A stretch of 64,000 nt of DNA from Sialis fuliginosa (GCA_961205875.1 OY540819.1:2420501-2484500); one strand, 5' to 3'; counted from the stretch's first letter, positions 39,805 through 52,712 are shown. Numbers and translations are program-made. Notes: a model not told the origin generated them from the letters alone.

Positions 39805-42800
39805 GGCTGCATTAACATGGAACCCGCCCGACCCCGATCAAGTTGAAACATATCTCAAAGTTTTGTGCTAATTTTGTGCTGTTTTGTGCCACAAAGGAAA
39901 AGTTTTGTGCTAGCTTGGTATCAGAGATACGAGAGATACAAAAGGGGGGTTCCAAGTTAACGTTAACTTGAAACCCGCCCAAGCCCGATCAGGTTCAAAC
40001 ACAGTTCAACGTTTTGGACTAGTTTTGTGCTGTTTTGTGCCACAAAGTAAAAGTTTTGTGCTCGATCAATCTCAGAGATACGAGAGATACAAATATGCAG
40101 TTTCAACCTGACACTATTTAAAATATGCCAGTTAGTTCAGGTGAGTTTTGTGCTGTTCAGTCTCATGAAGAAAAAGTTTTTTGCCGAACGGTATCAGAGA
40201 TACGAGAGATACAAAACGGGGAGTTCCAAGTTAACGTTAACTTGAAACCCGCCCAAGCCCGATCAGGTTCAAACACAGTTCAACGTTTTGGACTAGTTTT
40301 GTGCTGTTTTGTGCCACAAAGTAAAAGTTTTGTGCTCGATCAGTCTCGGAGATACGAGAGATACAAATGTGTGGTTTTAATCTGACATTATTATAAATAT
40401 GTCAGTTAGTTCAGGTGAGTTTTGTGCTGTTCAGTCTCATATAGAAAAAGTTTTTTGCTCGATCGGTATCAGAGATACGAGAGATACAAAACGGGGGGTT
40501 CCAACTTAACGTTAACTTGGAACCCGCCCAAGCCCGATCAGGTTCAAACACAGTTCAACGTTTTGTACTAGTTTTGTGCTGTTTTGTTCCACAAAGGAAA
40601 AGTTTTGTGTTCGGTCAGTCTCGGAGATACGAGAGATACAAATGTGTGGTTTTAATAATTTCTATGAATATGTTATATTTACATTTTATAAAATACAAAT
40701 GCAGGTTTATATTTCAATAAATAATATTTATTTAGATATGTACCTAATATGTATTTTTCAATATTTTATAATAATTTTTTTTATGTTTGAACCGTAAAAT
40801 TCTTAAGCACATACAGGATGGGGCATTTAAAGTGTTACAGATATTTATCTCAAAAACATCGCATGTATGAAAAAAATGTTTCAACCAAAAAATGTTTGGT
40901 TGTGAGGGAGTAATCGAACTGTAATATTTATTTATTTTAGTGTAACCTTCAAGAATATTTGTAGATCAACATCTATTTATCTCACTGTCTTCCGTCCGCC
41001 CGTCCGTCCGTCGTTTCACTCAAAGCTAAATAGCTCGTAAACTATATAAGCTAGAAACTTGAAATTTTTACTGAACATGTAAAATGATACCCTCTAGTAA
41101 AAAATGTACATATATATATTGAAAAAATATTTTTTAGGAGAGGGGGGGCACTAAGGAGTTAAAGCTAGGTAAAAAAATATTTTTTTTATATCAAGGCATG
41201 TGGTACGTTAAAATGTATAACCACACAAGCGGAATTTGACCCTTATTCTATTTTTTTTTCTATATCAAAAATGGTGCCTGCAGGTGGCTTTAAAGCAAAT
41301 CAAAAAAAAAAAAAAATGTATACCAAGACGTGTGGGATGTAGAATATGACCATATTTTTATTTATTTTTTAACTCCAAAATGGCGCCACTAGGTGGCAAA
41401 AAGCAGTATTTTATTTTTTCCATCTCCCTGTGTCTTTGTAACTACTGGCTCAAAAAATCTGAAAAAAATTTGGTAACGAGGCTTCGGTGGGACTAACAAC
41501 GATAAATACTAAAGTCAGCAATGTCATTTTAAATTTTGGAATAATAGGGAGGGGCGTCAACATTTTTTAAATTTTTATTTTCATATCTAGGCAGGTGGGA
41601 TGTCAAAATGTACATCTCAAATAGTAGAATATGACCATATTTTTTTTCTTTGTCAAAAATAGTGCCTGTAAGTGGCTAGTGGAGCCACTTACAGGCACTT
41701 CTCGGCTGGCACCTCGACTAACAAACATTCACACTAGTACGAAAAACTATCATTGTACACCCTAGATACACAAATAACTATTTTAGTCTAATAAAACTTG
41801 GAAAATTAAAATAAATTAAAATATACTACATAAATACAATAATATACATATAAAAAATAATAGGTACTTAAAATAAACCAAACGTTAAAATACACAAAAA
41901 TACAAAAACCTTTAAAAAAATTACATTGAAGGCTAATGTCCAAGCGTTTACATCGTAATCTTTGTCAGATGCAAACATCTGCACTTACTGTTGAAAAATA
42001 TGAGATTGTAAAGCACAAAATAGCACATATAGAATAGTGTCAAATTGAACGCCCCGTTTTGTATCTCTCGTATCTCTGATACCTATTGAGCACAAAACAT
42101 TTCCTGTATGGACTGAACAGTACAATGCTCACCTGAACTAACTGACATATTTATAATAACGTCTAATTGAATCCCCCATTTTGTTTCTCTCGTATCTCTG
42201 ATACCGAACGAGTAAAAAACTTTTTCTTTATGAGACTGAACAGCACAAAAACTAACTGATATATTTATAATAATGTCAGATTCAAATCACATATTTGTAT
42301 CTCTCGTATCTCCGAGACTGACCGAGCACAAAACTTTTCCTTTGTGGAGCAAAACAGCACAAAACTAGTACAAAACGTTGAACTGTGTTTGAACCTGATC
42401 GGGCTTGGGCGGGTTCCAAGTTAACGTTAAGTTGGAACCCCCCGTTTTGTATCTCTCGTATCTCTGATACCGATCGAGCAAAAAACTTTCTATATGAGAC
42501 TGAACAGCACAAAACTCACCTGAACTAACTGACATATTTATAATAATGTCAGATTAAAACCACACATTTGTATCTCTCGTATCTCCGAGACTGATCGAGC
42601 ACAAAACTTTTACTTTGTGGCACAAAACAGCACAAAACTAGTCCAAAACGTTGAACTGTGTTTGAACCTGATCGGGCTTGGGCGGGTTCCAAGTTAACGT
42701 TAACTTGGAACCCCCCTTTTGTATCTCTCGTATCTCTGATACCAAGTTAGCACAAAACTTTTCCTTTGTGGCACAAAACAGCACAAAACTAGCACAAAAC

Positions 42801-42855
42801 TTTGAGATATGTTTCAACTTGATCGGGGTCGGGCGGGTTCCAAGTTAATGCAGCC
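39805..42855. mobile_element. Foldback element with 9-bp target duplication, 3,051 bp
   Basis: The ends are GGCTGCATTAAC and its inverse, and AAAATAGAT is duplicated at 39796-39804 and 42856-42864. Both arms (39805-40660 and about 42010-42855) consist of tandem units of roughly 300 bp carrying GTATCAGAGATACGAGAGA and TTTTGTGCTGTTTTGTGCC. The centre (40660-42000) holds a dispersed repeat shared with 56465-56930. The 9-bp duplication plus repeat-built inverted arms is the architecture of Drosophila FB/MULE-type foldbacks. No transposase is present. Confidence 0.85.
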
Positions 42856-43188
42856 AAAATAGATACATGATTTTTCGTAAATTGTATTAATATGACAATG
42901 TATAAAAATTAATAATAATTAAGAAGATAAAATAAATACATCCACATATTTTCAAATTACAACGATAACAGCTGTATTCACCAACGACTGGCGTTTACAA
43001 AAACTTACACTTACATTGATCTAAAATAAAAATTATGTTTATAGGTTATATTATATGATATTATATTTTTGTTTAAAAAATGATCTTACCTGATTTTACC
43101 TTGTTTAAAAAGTCATTGATTGACATTGAATAAAATAATTAAAATACAGAACATATCGACCTAGATATATACATATAAATTATAACAA

Positions 43189-43560
43189 TCTACTATATAT
43201 AATGAAGTGCCCTGACTCACTGATAATCATTTTTTTGACCATTTCCACTCATCGGAGAACCTTGAAATTTGGTATATATATTCCTTGGGGGTAAAAAATA
43301 ACAACTAGTGGGCCTTTTTTGAAAAAAGTTCATAAATGGGGTGACAAGGGGCCCCCAATTTTTCAAAAAAAAAGTTAGAATTTTTTTATTATTTTTTTTA
43401 TATTCCTTGGGTGATATAATGTAAGGTTCAAATTTCAGATTTAAAAAAAATGAAAAAAAAAGGAAAAAAAAAGTTTTGATGTAAAAAAGTATCAAAACGA
43501 AAACCGATATTAGATTTTTTTAATTTTTTTCAAATACTTTGGTTAATTGGCAACCATGAA
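43189..43560 (+). repeat. Possible Helitron 5' fragment
   Basis: TCTACTATATATAATGAAG followed by a CTGACTCACTGATAATC stretch and AACCTTGAAATTTGGTATA resembles the 5' end of insect Helitrons and is preceded by A. No 3' hairpin with CTAG was found, so the end coordinate is arbitrary. Confidence 0.3.
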
Positions 43561-44067
43561 CCCGTGTCTGATTTTTGAAAAAGATATGTTAAAGAGGAGA
43601 AAATAAATAAAATACGTTTACATATAATGCGCTTTAAGCATTTACTAAATTAATTGCAAATGTCGTAACTATGGATACATTATATTTTATTGATTATTTT
43701 TAAAAATTTTAAATGTCAGTGGCCATTTAAAATTTTGAAGTGAACAATAAAATATAACAAAAAAGAAATATAAAGAGCATAACGAACGAAAAAATATGCA
43801 CAACTCTAATGTAATAAATAATTTAAATTTTCATAAATAAATTTGACAAAAAAATTGAAGACAAACAATTACAGCATTCGGACACAATTCGACCAACATT
43901 CGGCGATAGATATGTGTTCCCGGTACAAATAAAAATTAAGTAGGTATATAATGACATTTTTTAAATCTTAAGTCATTGAATTATCAATATTTTTACTTTC
44001 ATAGGTATAGGTATTTTATTATATTTATTTGTAATCATAAATATCAGAAGAATTTATATAATTTCAA

Positions 44068-44916
44068 TAGTGTCCGACCGAACATTCGGCTTCGGCTTCG
44101 GCTTCGGCCACCTTCGGCCAAAATTTCACCTTCGGCTGAATAATCGGCTTCGGCCAAAATTAAGCCGAAGGTTTTGCCGAAGCCGAAGGTTGAAATATAT
44201 AGTATAATATTGTACAGTTAAGTATTATTCTATGCGATATATATACGTTCCACAGAAAACCGCATATAAAAAATCGCACGAAAAAAGACATATATAGCTT
44301 ACATTATAAAATAAGGAATAGATAGATAGATAAACTTTATTTTGGCGTTGTAAAAAGGATTAATAGCGTCAATGATACATTCTCTAATTTTCTAAAACCA
44401 CGTACCTAAAATCAAATAAAAAAAAAGCAATGAGTTTAAATAAACAAAAATCGCATAATTTTTTTTTCTAAAAAATCATATTATACATCTGGTTGCCCCG
44501 GGGCAAGTTCCCTTCCTAACAGTAATCCCTGTTCGGTGAGGGGTGTGGTGTAACTGGCTGTATATAAAAAATGAGGTCAAAAAATATATATATAAAAAAA
44601 AATATTATACATAATCCCATTCTTTTTAAATCTTTTACTTTCGAAGATATAACCTATGAGCAGGGGGGGAAATATTTTTTCAATTTTTTTTTCAATTTTA
44701 ATAACAACTAAATGTTTACATATTTAATTTTTTAAATGAAAAGTTAAAAACAGGTCATTACACATTGATTCTTTCATTGGTGAAAATTTTTAAAAATAAA
44801 AGACGAAAACAAAAACCTTCGGATTCGGCTTCGGCTTCGGCCGAAGGTAACAAGAAAAGCCGAAGTTCGGCTTCGGCTTCTGCTTCGGCCAAAAACTGAC
44901 CTTCGGTCGGACACTA
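44068..44916. mobile_element. hAT MITE with TTCGGC arrays, 849 bp
   Basis: The ends are TAGTGTCCGACCGAA and its exact inverse. The 8-bp duplication AATTTCAA lies at 44060-44067 and 44917-44924. Just inside both ends are runs of the hexamer TTCGGC and its complement, making strong local palindromes. The interior is A/T-rich with no open frame. The microsatellite-like GATAGATAGATA near 44320 is internal. Confidence 0.88.
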
Positions 44917-45399
44917 AATTTCAAATTAACATTGTAATTTTAAATGATATTATTTTAATTGTTGTTTGAAACTGTATATCTGTCATCTTTACCCAATGTA
45001 CTAACCTAAAATGTACATTTACAAAATTAAAACAAGATGTTGATTTATTGCAAATTGTTACGAAAGCTTCATTCAATTGACAAGACCTATATTTGATTGT
45101 AATTAATTAATTAATTGTACAAAGGGTGTACGAGTATCTACAAGAGCTAATAATGTATTTATATAGACACATTGATGAATTTTTGAAAGACACGAGCAGA
45201 AAAACCAAAAATGAAATTATTTTTAATATTCATAAAATGTTCAAATCATGTAAGTACATGATGTAATACAATACATGTACCAGAAGTCATAAAATAATTT
45301 TTTGTCGTTGTCATATCAGAAACAAATGTCATAATATGTATTTAGTATGCAATATATTTTCATACGACAAGAGTTGAAAACGCATCGTAAACAAATATA

Positions 45400-45688
45400 C
45401 AGGTAATCCTCGACTTATAATTGTCTTTGTCTCTTTCTTACATGCACATATTACATAAATGAAACAAACAGTTCCGGGAATTTCCCAAAAATGTAATTTA
45501 TTATTATTTATGTAGATATTTTTGGGAACCCGCAACTGTTTGTTATGTATAGAAAATGCGATTCGCTTCACATCAAGGAAAACGTCCAAAGCAAAAATAT
45601 GTACATATTGTACGTGTTAACTTACAACTTATTCTATTTACGATCGATGTTTAGAAACCTATCTCGGTTGTAAGTCGAGGAATACCTG
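45400..45688. mobile_element. Mariner-type MITE, 289 bp
   Basis: The ends are CAGGTAATCCTCGACTTATA and, from the right, CAGGTATTCCTCGACTTACA, with TA flanking both sides (45398-45399 and 45689-45690). It has no convincing coding content. Confidence 0.82.
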
Positions 45689-46832
45689 TACTACGATATA
45701 TAACGTATGTCTTATCAGTTTAAGCGTAAAAAATATCAAAGTTAATATTCAATGTTTTTAAATGCTGCGAGAAGTTCAAACATGCTTGACTGATTTAAAT
45801 TTACTTTTTTCCTTATTTTATATATTACTTACAAAATAACCAAGACGTTCCATTAAAATTTCAGAATTTGTGAAGTGTTCTGTCGTAGGAAAAGTTTAGG
45901 AAGCACTGTTCTACATCATACTTCAATATCAACCAAATTGAGTTATTGAGGGTAAAAAATATATTGAAAAAACCTCATAGAGAAACCATATTTAGTTTGT
46001 GCAATAAAGTTTTAACAGGTACGATTTTTCTAAAATATCTTAAAATTAATAAAATTAAAATTGATAAAAACCCAGCTCTAATGAATAAATAAGAAAGCAC
46101 TCCGTCACAGCACTATATTATTCCGTCGCGGGAAAGTACCTACCATATAGGCCAGTCAGGATCCACTCAGGGCTAGCTACGTCACTGGTTACGATACTAT
46201 ATTATTGTTGGTTACGATATTTCATAAAACAGATATCGGTGCTTAGAATACATTGTCTGGAGGAATACGATAAAAGTTTTAACAGATTTTTTAGCGGAAA
46301 AGAGAATTTTGTCGCTTATATATGAGATTTTTAGAATCGATAACTCAATTTCGCAAAAAGTGTATCTTACGATACTTTGCCTTGGAGGGGACGATATAGA
46401 AATAATTTAACCAGGTATGTTATAATTTAGGTATATAAAAACATAGTACCTAGCCATGGAATACGGAATTTTATAATTTACGGTTTCAATATTTTATTTT
46501 ATTAATTTAGGTTACTATGATTATGTCTCTTTAAAATATTTTGTCGAACAATTAAATGATTTTTGACACATATTAACAATTAAATATTTTGAAATGCCTA
46601 TATTGATTGAAAATTTAAATATGAAGAAACATTTCACTTCTATGAAAGGTAAAATATCGAAATTAATTATTAGGTTTGGTGTAAATTTTTCGAAACACAA
46701 TTTTTCGAATCACAATTTTTCAAATCAAAATTCTTCGAATGAACAATTTTTCGAAAAATTTAAGTTTTATTGTTCAAATTTTAATTAGTTAATAAAATAT
46801 TAAGTAAAGTAATATTTGGACATTTTACGATA

Positions 46833-47786
46833 TCCATACTAATATTATAAATGCGAAAGTGTGTTTGTCTGTCTGTTTTCTGTTTGTTACCTTTTCACGG
46901 CTAAACCGCTTTACCGATTTTGATGAAATTTGGCAGTGAGATAGCTTGCATCCCGAGGACGGACATAGGCTATTTCGTATCTTAAAAATTCAACCCCTAA
47001 GAAATTGCAAGGGGGTAGAAATTTTTTAATTTTTTTTAGTAATTATTATTTTACCCCCCGATACATATGAAGGGTTGTAAGTGGTTTTATTCGATCCGGC
47101 GGGAAAAATACCACGGGGGCGTAGGTTTTAGGGGGCAAAACAACCCTCTATCTCGCATAGGAGCCGAGATATTTACGATTTTGTATAATGAAAGAAAACT
47201 AAAAATAAGAAAAATTTTATATTTTACCCCCTGTCACATATGAAGAGTTGTAATTGATTACATTCGATCTGGCGGGCAAAAATACTACGGAAGAGGGATT
47301 ATTAGGGGGACAAAACAACCCCTTATCTTACATAGGAGTCGCGACTTATATTATAAATGCGAAAGTGTATCTCTCAGTCTGTCTATTTGTTACCTGTTCA
47401 CGACTAAACTGCTTTACCGATTTTGATGAAATTTGGCAGTGAGATGGCTTACATCCCAAGGACGGATTAAGGCTATTTCATATCTCGAAAATTCAACCCC
47501 TAAGGAATTGCAAGGGGGAGGAAAATTTTAAATTTTTTTTAGTAATTAATATTTTACCCGTTACATATGAAGGGTTGTAAGTGGTTTTATTCGATCCAGC
47601 GGGAAAAATACCACGGGGGTGGGGGTTTTAGGGCGGAAAAACCTCTCTATCTCGCATAGGAGCCGACACATTTACGATTTTGTATAATTAAAGAAAACTA
47701 AAAATAAGATAAATTTAATATTTTACCCCCTGTCACATATGAAGGGTTTCGAAATCCACGCGAGCGAAGTCGCGGGTAGCAGCTAG
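46833..47786 (+). mobile_element. Non-autonomous Helitron, 954 bp
   Basis: Starts TCCATACTAATATTATAAA after an A and ends GTAGCAGCTAG before a T. A CGCGA-GCGAAG-TCGCG hairpin (47759-47774) lies 12 bp before CTAG. The 5' motif and the following TTTACCGATTTTGATGAAAT block appear twice, at 46833 and again at 47345, so the element is an internal partial duplication of about 490 bp. No Rep/helicase; the small frame at 47254 is not supported. Confidence 0.88.
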
Positions 47787-49970
47787 TATAATATGACATG
47801 AACATATACATTGTAATGTGGCGCTCGCTTCGGATATTTATCGAACTACCTCGATCAACTATATATTTGCGATTAAAAAATTTGTTAAAATAAGCAAAAT
47901 GATGTAAATAAACTGCAAATTTCCTTACTTCTAGTTATCCGATTTGGCTGAGTTTTAATAGGGTTCTATTCTGCAAATAGATGAAGCGAATTCAAAAGGT
48001 TTTATGTTAATTTATTACGTATTGCGAGCTGCAGTTTGTTGACAAGGTGTAAAAACAGGCCAAAAACGACAAATTGAACTTTGTTTATATTTTTATGACA
48101 GAAAATTAAAACCAATCGATATTAAATTAAGTGAATATGGAGATTGTAATGTTCTCATTTAGAAAATGTAAACATGTAAGGGGGTTACTGAAGAAATTTA
48201 ATATATGATGCTCGTTTTATCAAATTTCATACGAAAAAAAAAATGGGACGAGAGTAATACCACACTGCAAAGCATAGTATGCTTTGGGTGTGCTAATTAT
48301 TACCTTTACAATAAACTTTATTGTAAGGGTAATAATTTTATTCTTTTTATTTATACTGCAAGAAACGTAAATTATTATTGCAAAAAATATAAATTTTAAT
48401 ATCATTATTTATGCATAATTAATATGATGCGTAAAACCTAAAAAGTAATTATTTATTCATTTTATTATAATGAATATTAATATTACATATATTTTTTGGG
48501 AGGGGAGATGGATATGGATATTGAAATAAAATTTATATTTTGAAATATATATGCAATAATTATTGGTTTATTAATAATAATTAATATAGTAGATCATCAA
48601 ATACTTGCACCATAGAACAAAAGGATTTTTTTTCTCGTTACACTATTTTTTAAATCATCAGCGTTTCACCATAAAATTTTGAGACTGTCAGAGCCGAAAA
48701 CCTAATTATTGTTATAACAAATAATCGTTTATTTTGTGTTGAAACGCGCGCGCGACGTCGAACAATCTTCTCAACCTTCCAAAAATATACATAATATAGT
48801 ATTAATATTTATTATAATAAACTTAAAAAAAATACTTATTAGTATACCTATAAGTTTAACTTTTTCAAATTATTTTTGTAATAAATAACTAAAGGTTTCA
48901 CAAATACTTATCGTGAGGTTGAAATAACAGTTAAATTTAGACTTATAATCCAAAAAAATAAAAGTTTTATTCAAAAAAAAAAAAGTTAAATCACTCTTTT
49001 GAACCCTGGAATATAGGCAATATATAAATGTTTTTTAACTGACTTAATTTTTATAAAATATTATATAAATTATTAGATAAAAAATACACCAATCTTCAAA
49101 CTTGAAACTATAAAATATCAATTCTCAAAAAAAAAAAAAAAACAATCTCACAACTTCCAAATGATACAAAATTATATTTTTATATAATCTTATCAGAAAA
49201 TAGTTATTTAAAATTTTGCTATTTACGCCACCCCTGACTTATTAAGAAATACACATTCCTAGAAAAACAACAATCTCACAACTTCTAAATGATTAAAATA
49301 ATTTATTTCTATATAATCTTATCAGAAAATAGCAATTTACAATTTTGCTATTTACGCCACCCCTGGCTTAATTATAATAAAAATATAAATTCTTTGATAA
49401 ATTCCATCATCAATCCATGAATTAACAAATGATTAAAAATTATATTTTTATAAAATTTTATTTAATATAGTTATTTATTTTGCAGCTAATGATTTAAATA
49501 CAGAAATATTTCTATAAACACTTAGAATGTACTACTGTCATCTAACAAAAAGTATACAAATATATAAGTTTTGTTTAACCCGCTCGTGAAGGATTCAATC
49601 CTAGTTTGTCATTTATAGTTTAGTTCGTTGAATAACCGAAACGTATGGGTCGTCTGTACGTTTATATACTTATTGACCAAATCGAGTGTTTACATCTATT
49701 CAATTGTTCGCAGAACTATTGCTTTAAAGATTTTAAAGTTTCGTTCGTTTACGTATTTCAACTACTTGAGCAACAAGGGTAAGTTTATGACCTCAGTTAA
49801 CTGCACCGAGTTTGTCAGTACCTGCTCGGTCTCATTTTAACCAAAACCTTTCTATCCTTTATTTCGTTGACTGCAAGAGAGATACCATACTACTTTGATT
49901 TCATATCGTTCGTTGTTTCACATAAACTGAAAAGTATAGAAACCAATAGTTCCCTATCCCTGATAGATAG

Positions 49971-50507
49971 TCCTAAAAACTGTAAGGACCACAAGACAAA
50001 CATGCATGTACGCCTTTGCCGCATCATTAAAATATCAAACAGAACTAGACAATATGGTGACTAAATTTAAATGTCATTTTCCAAAAATAAAATACAATTT
50101 CTAGATTTCTGGTAGGTTTTTATAAATCCTCCCCCCCCCCTTTTCGTAGTGTAGGTGTTCTAAGGAATATAATAACAGTGATTTTGGAATATTTCATTCA
50201 GTGGAAGTCATAGTGCTACGGGGTTCAGTGATACATAATTTTTTTAATTTAGTCGAATATTGTTCATAAAACTTATCTAAAATTGATATTTTTGCATAGG
50301 CAGAGAAAATATCAGAGCCCCCCCCGTCCCTAAAAAATTTCCCTGGGGCCCCATGAATCGGTAACGCACCAGTGGTGTCTAGCATTAATAAAATAATATA
50401 GAAGTAAAAAGGCCAGCTGGAACAAGTTATTTTATGATTTGTTCAGCTTTATCTGTAAAATGTTACATCAAGTTTAATTTATTACTGTATTGAGTTATGT
50501 TTTTCAG
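49971..50507 (+). other. 3' part of the unit C intron
   Basis: Resumes the alignment with unit A (1974-2240) directly after the hAT duplication and then with unit D (54480-54700, GTCGAATA and GGGGCCCCATGAA landmarks). A long C tract lies near 50130. Ends in TTTTTCAG. Confidence 0.65.
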
Positions 50508-52100
50508 GAAGACTTGGTTGTTAAAGAAGAAAACGTACCAGAAATCAGAAGCGAACAACAAGTAAATGAAGATGAAATAATTAACAAAGAGTCCATTTTT
50601 ACTAAACAACGTTTTCATAAAACTAGTGTAAAATTAAAAAAATATAAATGTGACCAATGCAACTATAGTTGTAAACAAAAACAACAATTGTTAAGGCACA
50701 AATTAACACATACTAATGAAAAACCTTTTAAATGCGATGAATGCGATTATAGCGGTAAACGTAGCTCTGATTTAGCAAGTCATAAACTAACACATACTAA
50801 TGAAAAACCTTTTAAATGTAAACATTGTGATTTTAGCTGTAAACGAAGCTTTCAGTTAACAAACCATAAATTAACACATACTAATGAAAAACCTTTTAAA
50901 TGCGACAAGTGCGATTATAGCTGTAAACAAATCAATCAGCTAACAAACCATAAACTAATACATACTAATGAAAAACCTTTTAAATGCGATCATTGCGATT
51001 ATAGCTGTAAAAGTAGCTATCAATTAGCACGGCATAAACTAATACATACTAATGAAAGACCTTTTAAATGCGACCATTGCGATTATAGCTGTAAACGTAA
51101 CTCTGATTTAGCAAGTCATAAACTAATACATACTAATGAAAGACCTTTTAAATGCGATCATTGCGATTATAGCTGTAAAAGTAGCTATCAATTAGCACGG
51201 CATAAACTAACACATAGTAATGAAAAACCTTTTAAATGCGATGAATGCGATTATAGATGTAAACAAAAAAAACATTTATTAACACATTATACACTAAAAC
51301 ATACTAATGAAAAATCTTTAAAGTGTGACAAGTGTGATTATAGCTCTCAACGTAGCTGTGATTTAGCAAGTCATAAACTAATACATACTAATGAAAGACC
51401 TTTTAAATGCGATCATTGCGATTTTAGCTGTAAACGTAACAGGCATTTAGCAATGCATAAACTAACACATACTAATGAAAAACCTTTTAAATGCGATGAT
51501 TGCGATTATATCTGTAAACAAAAAAACTATTTATTAAAACATAAACTAAAACACACTAATGAAAAACCTTTTAAATGCGACCATTGCGATTTTAGCTGTA
51601 AACGTAACAGGCATTTAGCAATGCATAAACTAACACATACTAATGAAAAACCTTTTAAATGCGATGATTGCGATTATAGCTGTAAACAAAAAAACTATTT
51701 ATTAAAACATAAACTAAAACATACTAATGAAAAACCTTTTAAATGCAACTATTGCGATTTTAGCTGTAAACATAGCAGGCATTTAGCAAGTCATAAACTA
51801 ACACATACTAATGAAAGACCTTTTAAATGCGACCATTGCGATTTTAGCTGTAAACGTAACAGGCATTTAGCAATGCATAAACTAACACATACTAATGAAA
51901 AACCTTTTAAATGCGATGATTGCGATTATAGCTGTAAACAAAAAAACTATTTATTAAAACATAAACTAAAACATACTAATGAAAGACCTTTTAAATGCGA
52001 CCATTGCGATTATAGCTGTAAACGTAACAGGCATTTAGCAATACATATGCTATCACATATTAATATGAACAACCTGATAGAGTATTTAAATTTTAATTGA
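50508..52100 (+). CDS. C2H2 zinc-finger protein C, exon 2 (17 fingers)
   Basis: 530 codons after the acceptor, in phase with the leader exon at 29635 (total about 567 residues if spliced). Acidic linker EDLVVKEENVPEIRS with VKEE, then 17 C2H2 fingers. Finger 8 has one extra residue between its histidines (HYTLKH). Fingers 10-11, 12-13 and 15-16 are repeats of a CDFSCKRNRHLAMH plus CDYxCKQKNYLLKH pair, with finger 14 inserted. The first four fingers track unit B, so B and C share recent ancestry. Intact to the shared SHINMNNLIEYLNFN terminus. Confidence 0.87.
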   Translation, partial: EDLVVKEENVPEIRSEQQVNEDEIINKESIFTKQRFHKTSVKLKKYKCDQCNYSCKQKQQLLRHKLTHTNEKPFKCDECDYSGKRSSDLASHKLTHTNEKPFKCKHCDFSCKRSFQLTNHKLTHTNEKPFKCDKCDYSCKQINQLTNHKLIHTNEKPFKCDHCDYSCKSSYQLARHKLIHTNERPFKCDHCDYSCKRNSDLASHKLIHTNERPFKCDHCDYSCKSSYQLARHKLTHSNEKPFKCDECDYRCKQKKHLLTHYTLKHTNEKSLKCDKCDYSSQRSCDLASHKLIHTNERPFKCDHCDFSCKRNRHLAMHKLTHTNEKPFKCDDCDYICKQKNYLLKHKLKHTNEKPFKCDHCDFSCKRNRHLAMHKLTHTNEKPFKCDDCDYSCKQKNYLLKHKLKHTNEKPFKCNYCDFSCKHSRHLASHKLTHTNERPFKCDHCDFSCKRNRHLAMHKLTHTNEKPFKCDDCDYSCKQKNYLLKHKLKHTNERPFKCDHCDYSCKRNRHLAIHMLSHINMNNLIEYLNFN

Positions 52101-52126
52101 TATCATCATTTAAATTACATTATATA

Positions 52127-52712
52127 CATGGTGTCCAAAAAATCACCTACTCCACTTCGGAAGTGATTCGGGACCCAAAAACAAGTAAAAAAGTTCATAT
52201 AAACATAGGGCCGGAAATGAGCCGTTTACGAGTTATAGCCACTTTTATGTTCAAAAATTGTAATTTAGAATCCGCTTGACATACCCATTTCTTAAATTAA
52301 TTTTTTTTTATTTATTTTTAAATTTTAATTTTAAATTTTTTTTAAATTTAAATTTTTAATTTTTTTTAATTTTAATTTTTTTTGTTTTTTTACTTTAAGT
52401 AGTCGTAATAACGACTGATTTCTTTTAAATATAATGTAATTGTATTTACAAATATTAAAAATTGAAAACAAAACTAAAAAAATAAAAATTTAAAAAAATT
52501 AAAATAAAAATTAAAAAATTAAAATTTATAATTTAAGAAATAATTAAGAAAGACGGATGCCAAGCGGATTCTAAATTGCGATTTTTGAACATAAAAATGA
52601 CTATAACTCGGAAACGGCTTATTTCCGGACCTATGTTTATATAAACTTTTTGCTTGTTTTTGGGTCCCGAATAACCTCCCGAAGTGGAGTAGGCGATTTT
52701 TTGGACAACCAG
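52127..52712. mobile_element. Mariner-type MITE downstream of unit C
   Basis: Paralogous copy of 28525-29097, with the same GTGTCCAAAAAATC ends, TA flanks and A/T core. It is slightly longer (586 against 573 bp) because the left arm is better preserved. Confidence 0.8.

Larger units (their letters stand above)
31454..49962. mobile_element. Giant hAT-type element, 18.5 kb, with nested insertions
   Basis: The ends are CAGGGATGGGGA and, from the right, CAGGGATAGGGA. The 8-bp duplication ATAGATAG lies at 31446-31453 and 49963-49970, and unit A (near 1966-1973) has a single ATAGATAG with no insert. Imperfect inverted arms run from 31454 to about 32615 and from about 48778 to 49962, with landmarks such as TTTCAACCTCACGATAAG mirrored on both sides. 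After subtracting the nested Gypsy, foldback, MITEs and Helitron, roughly 7 kb is its own DNA. No hAT transposase is recognisable, so it is non-autonomous or decayed. Stretches 32700-33230, 42865-44060, 44925-46830 and 47790-48770 hold no gene. Confidence 0.8.

Noticed and set aside
46594..46788. 64-codon frame with N-F-S repeats
   Set aside because: Short AT-rich frame built on a TTTTTCGAAT microrepeat, without homologues or splice context.
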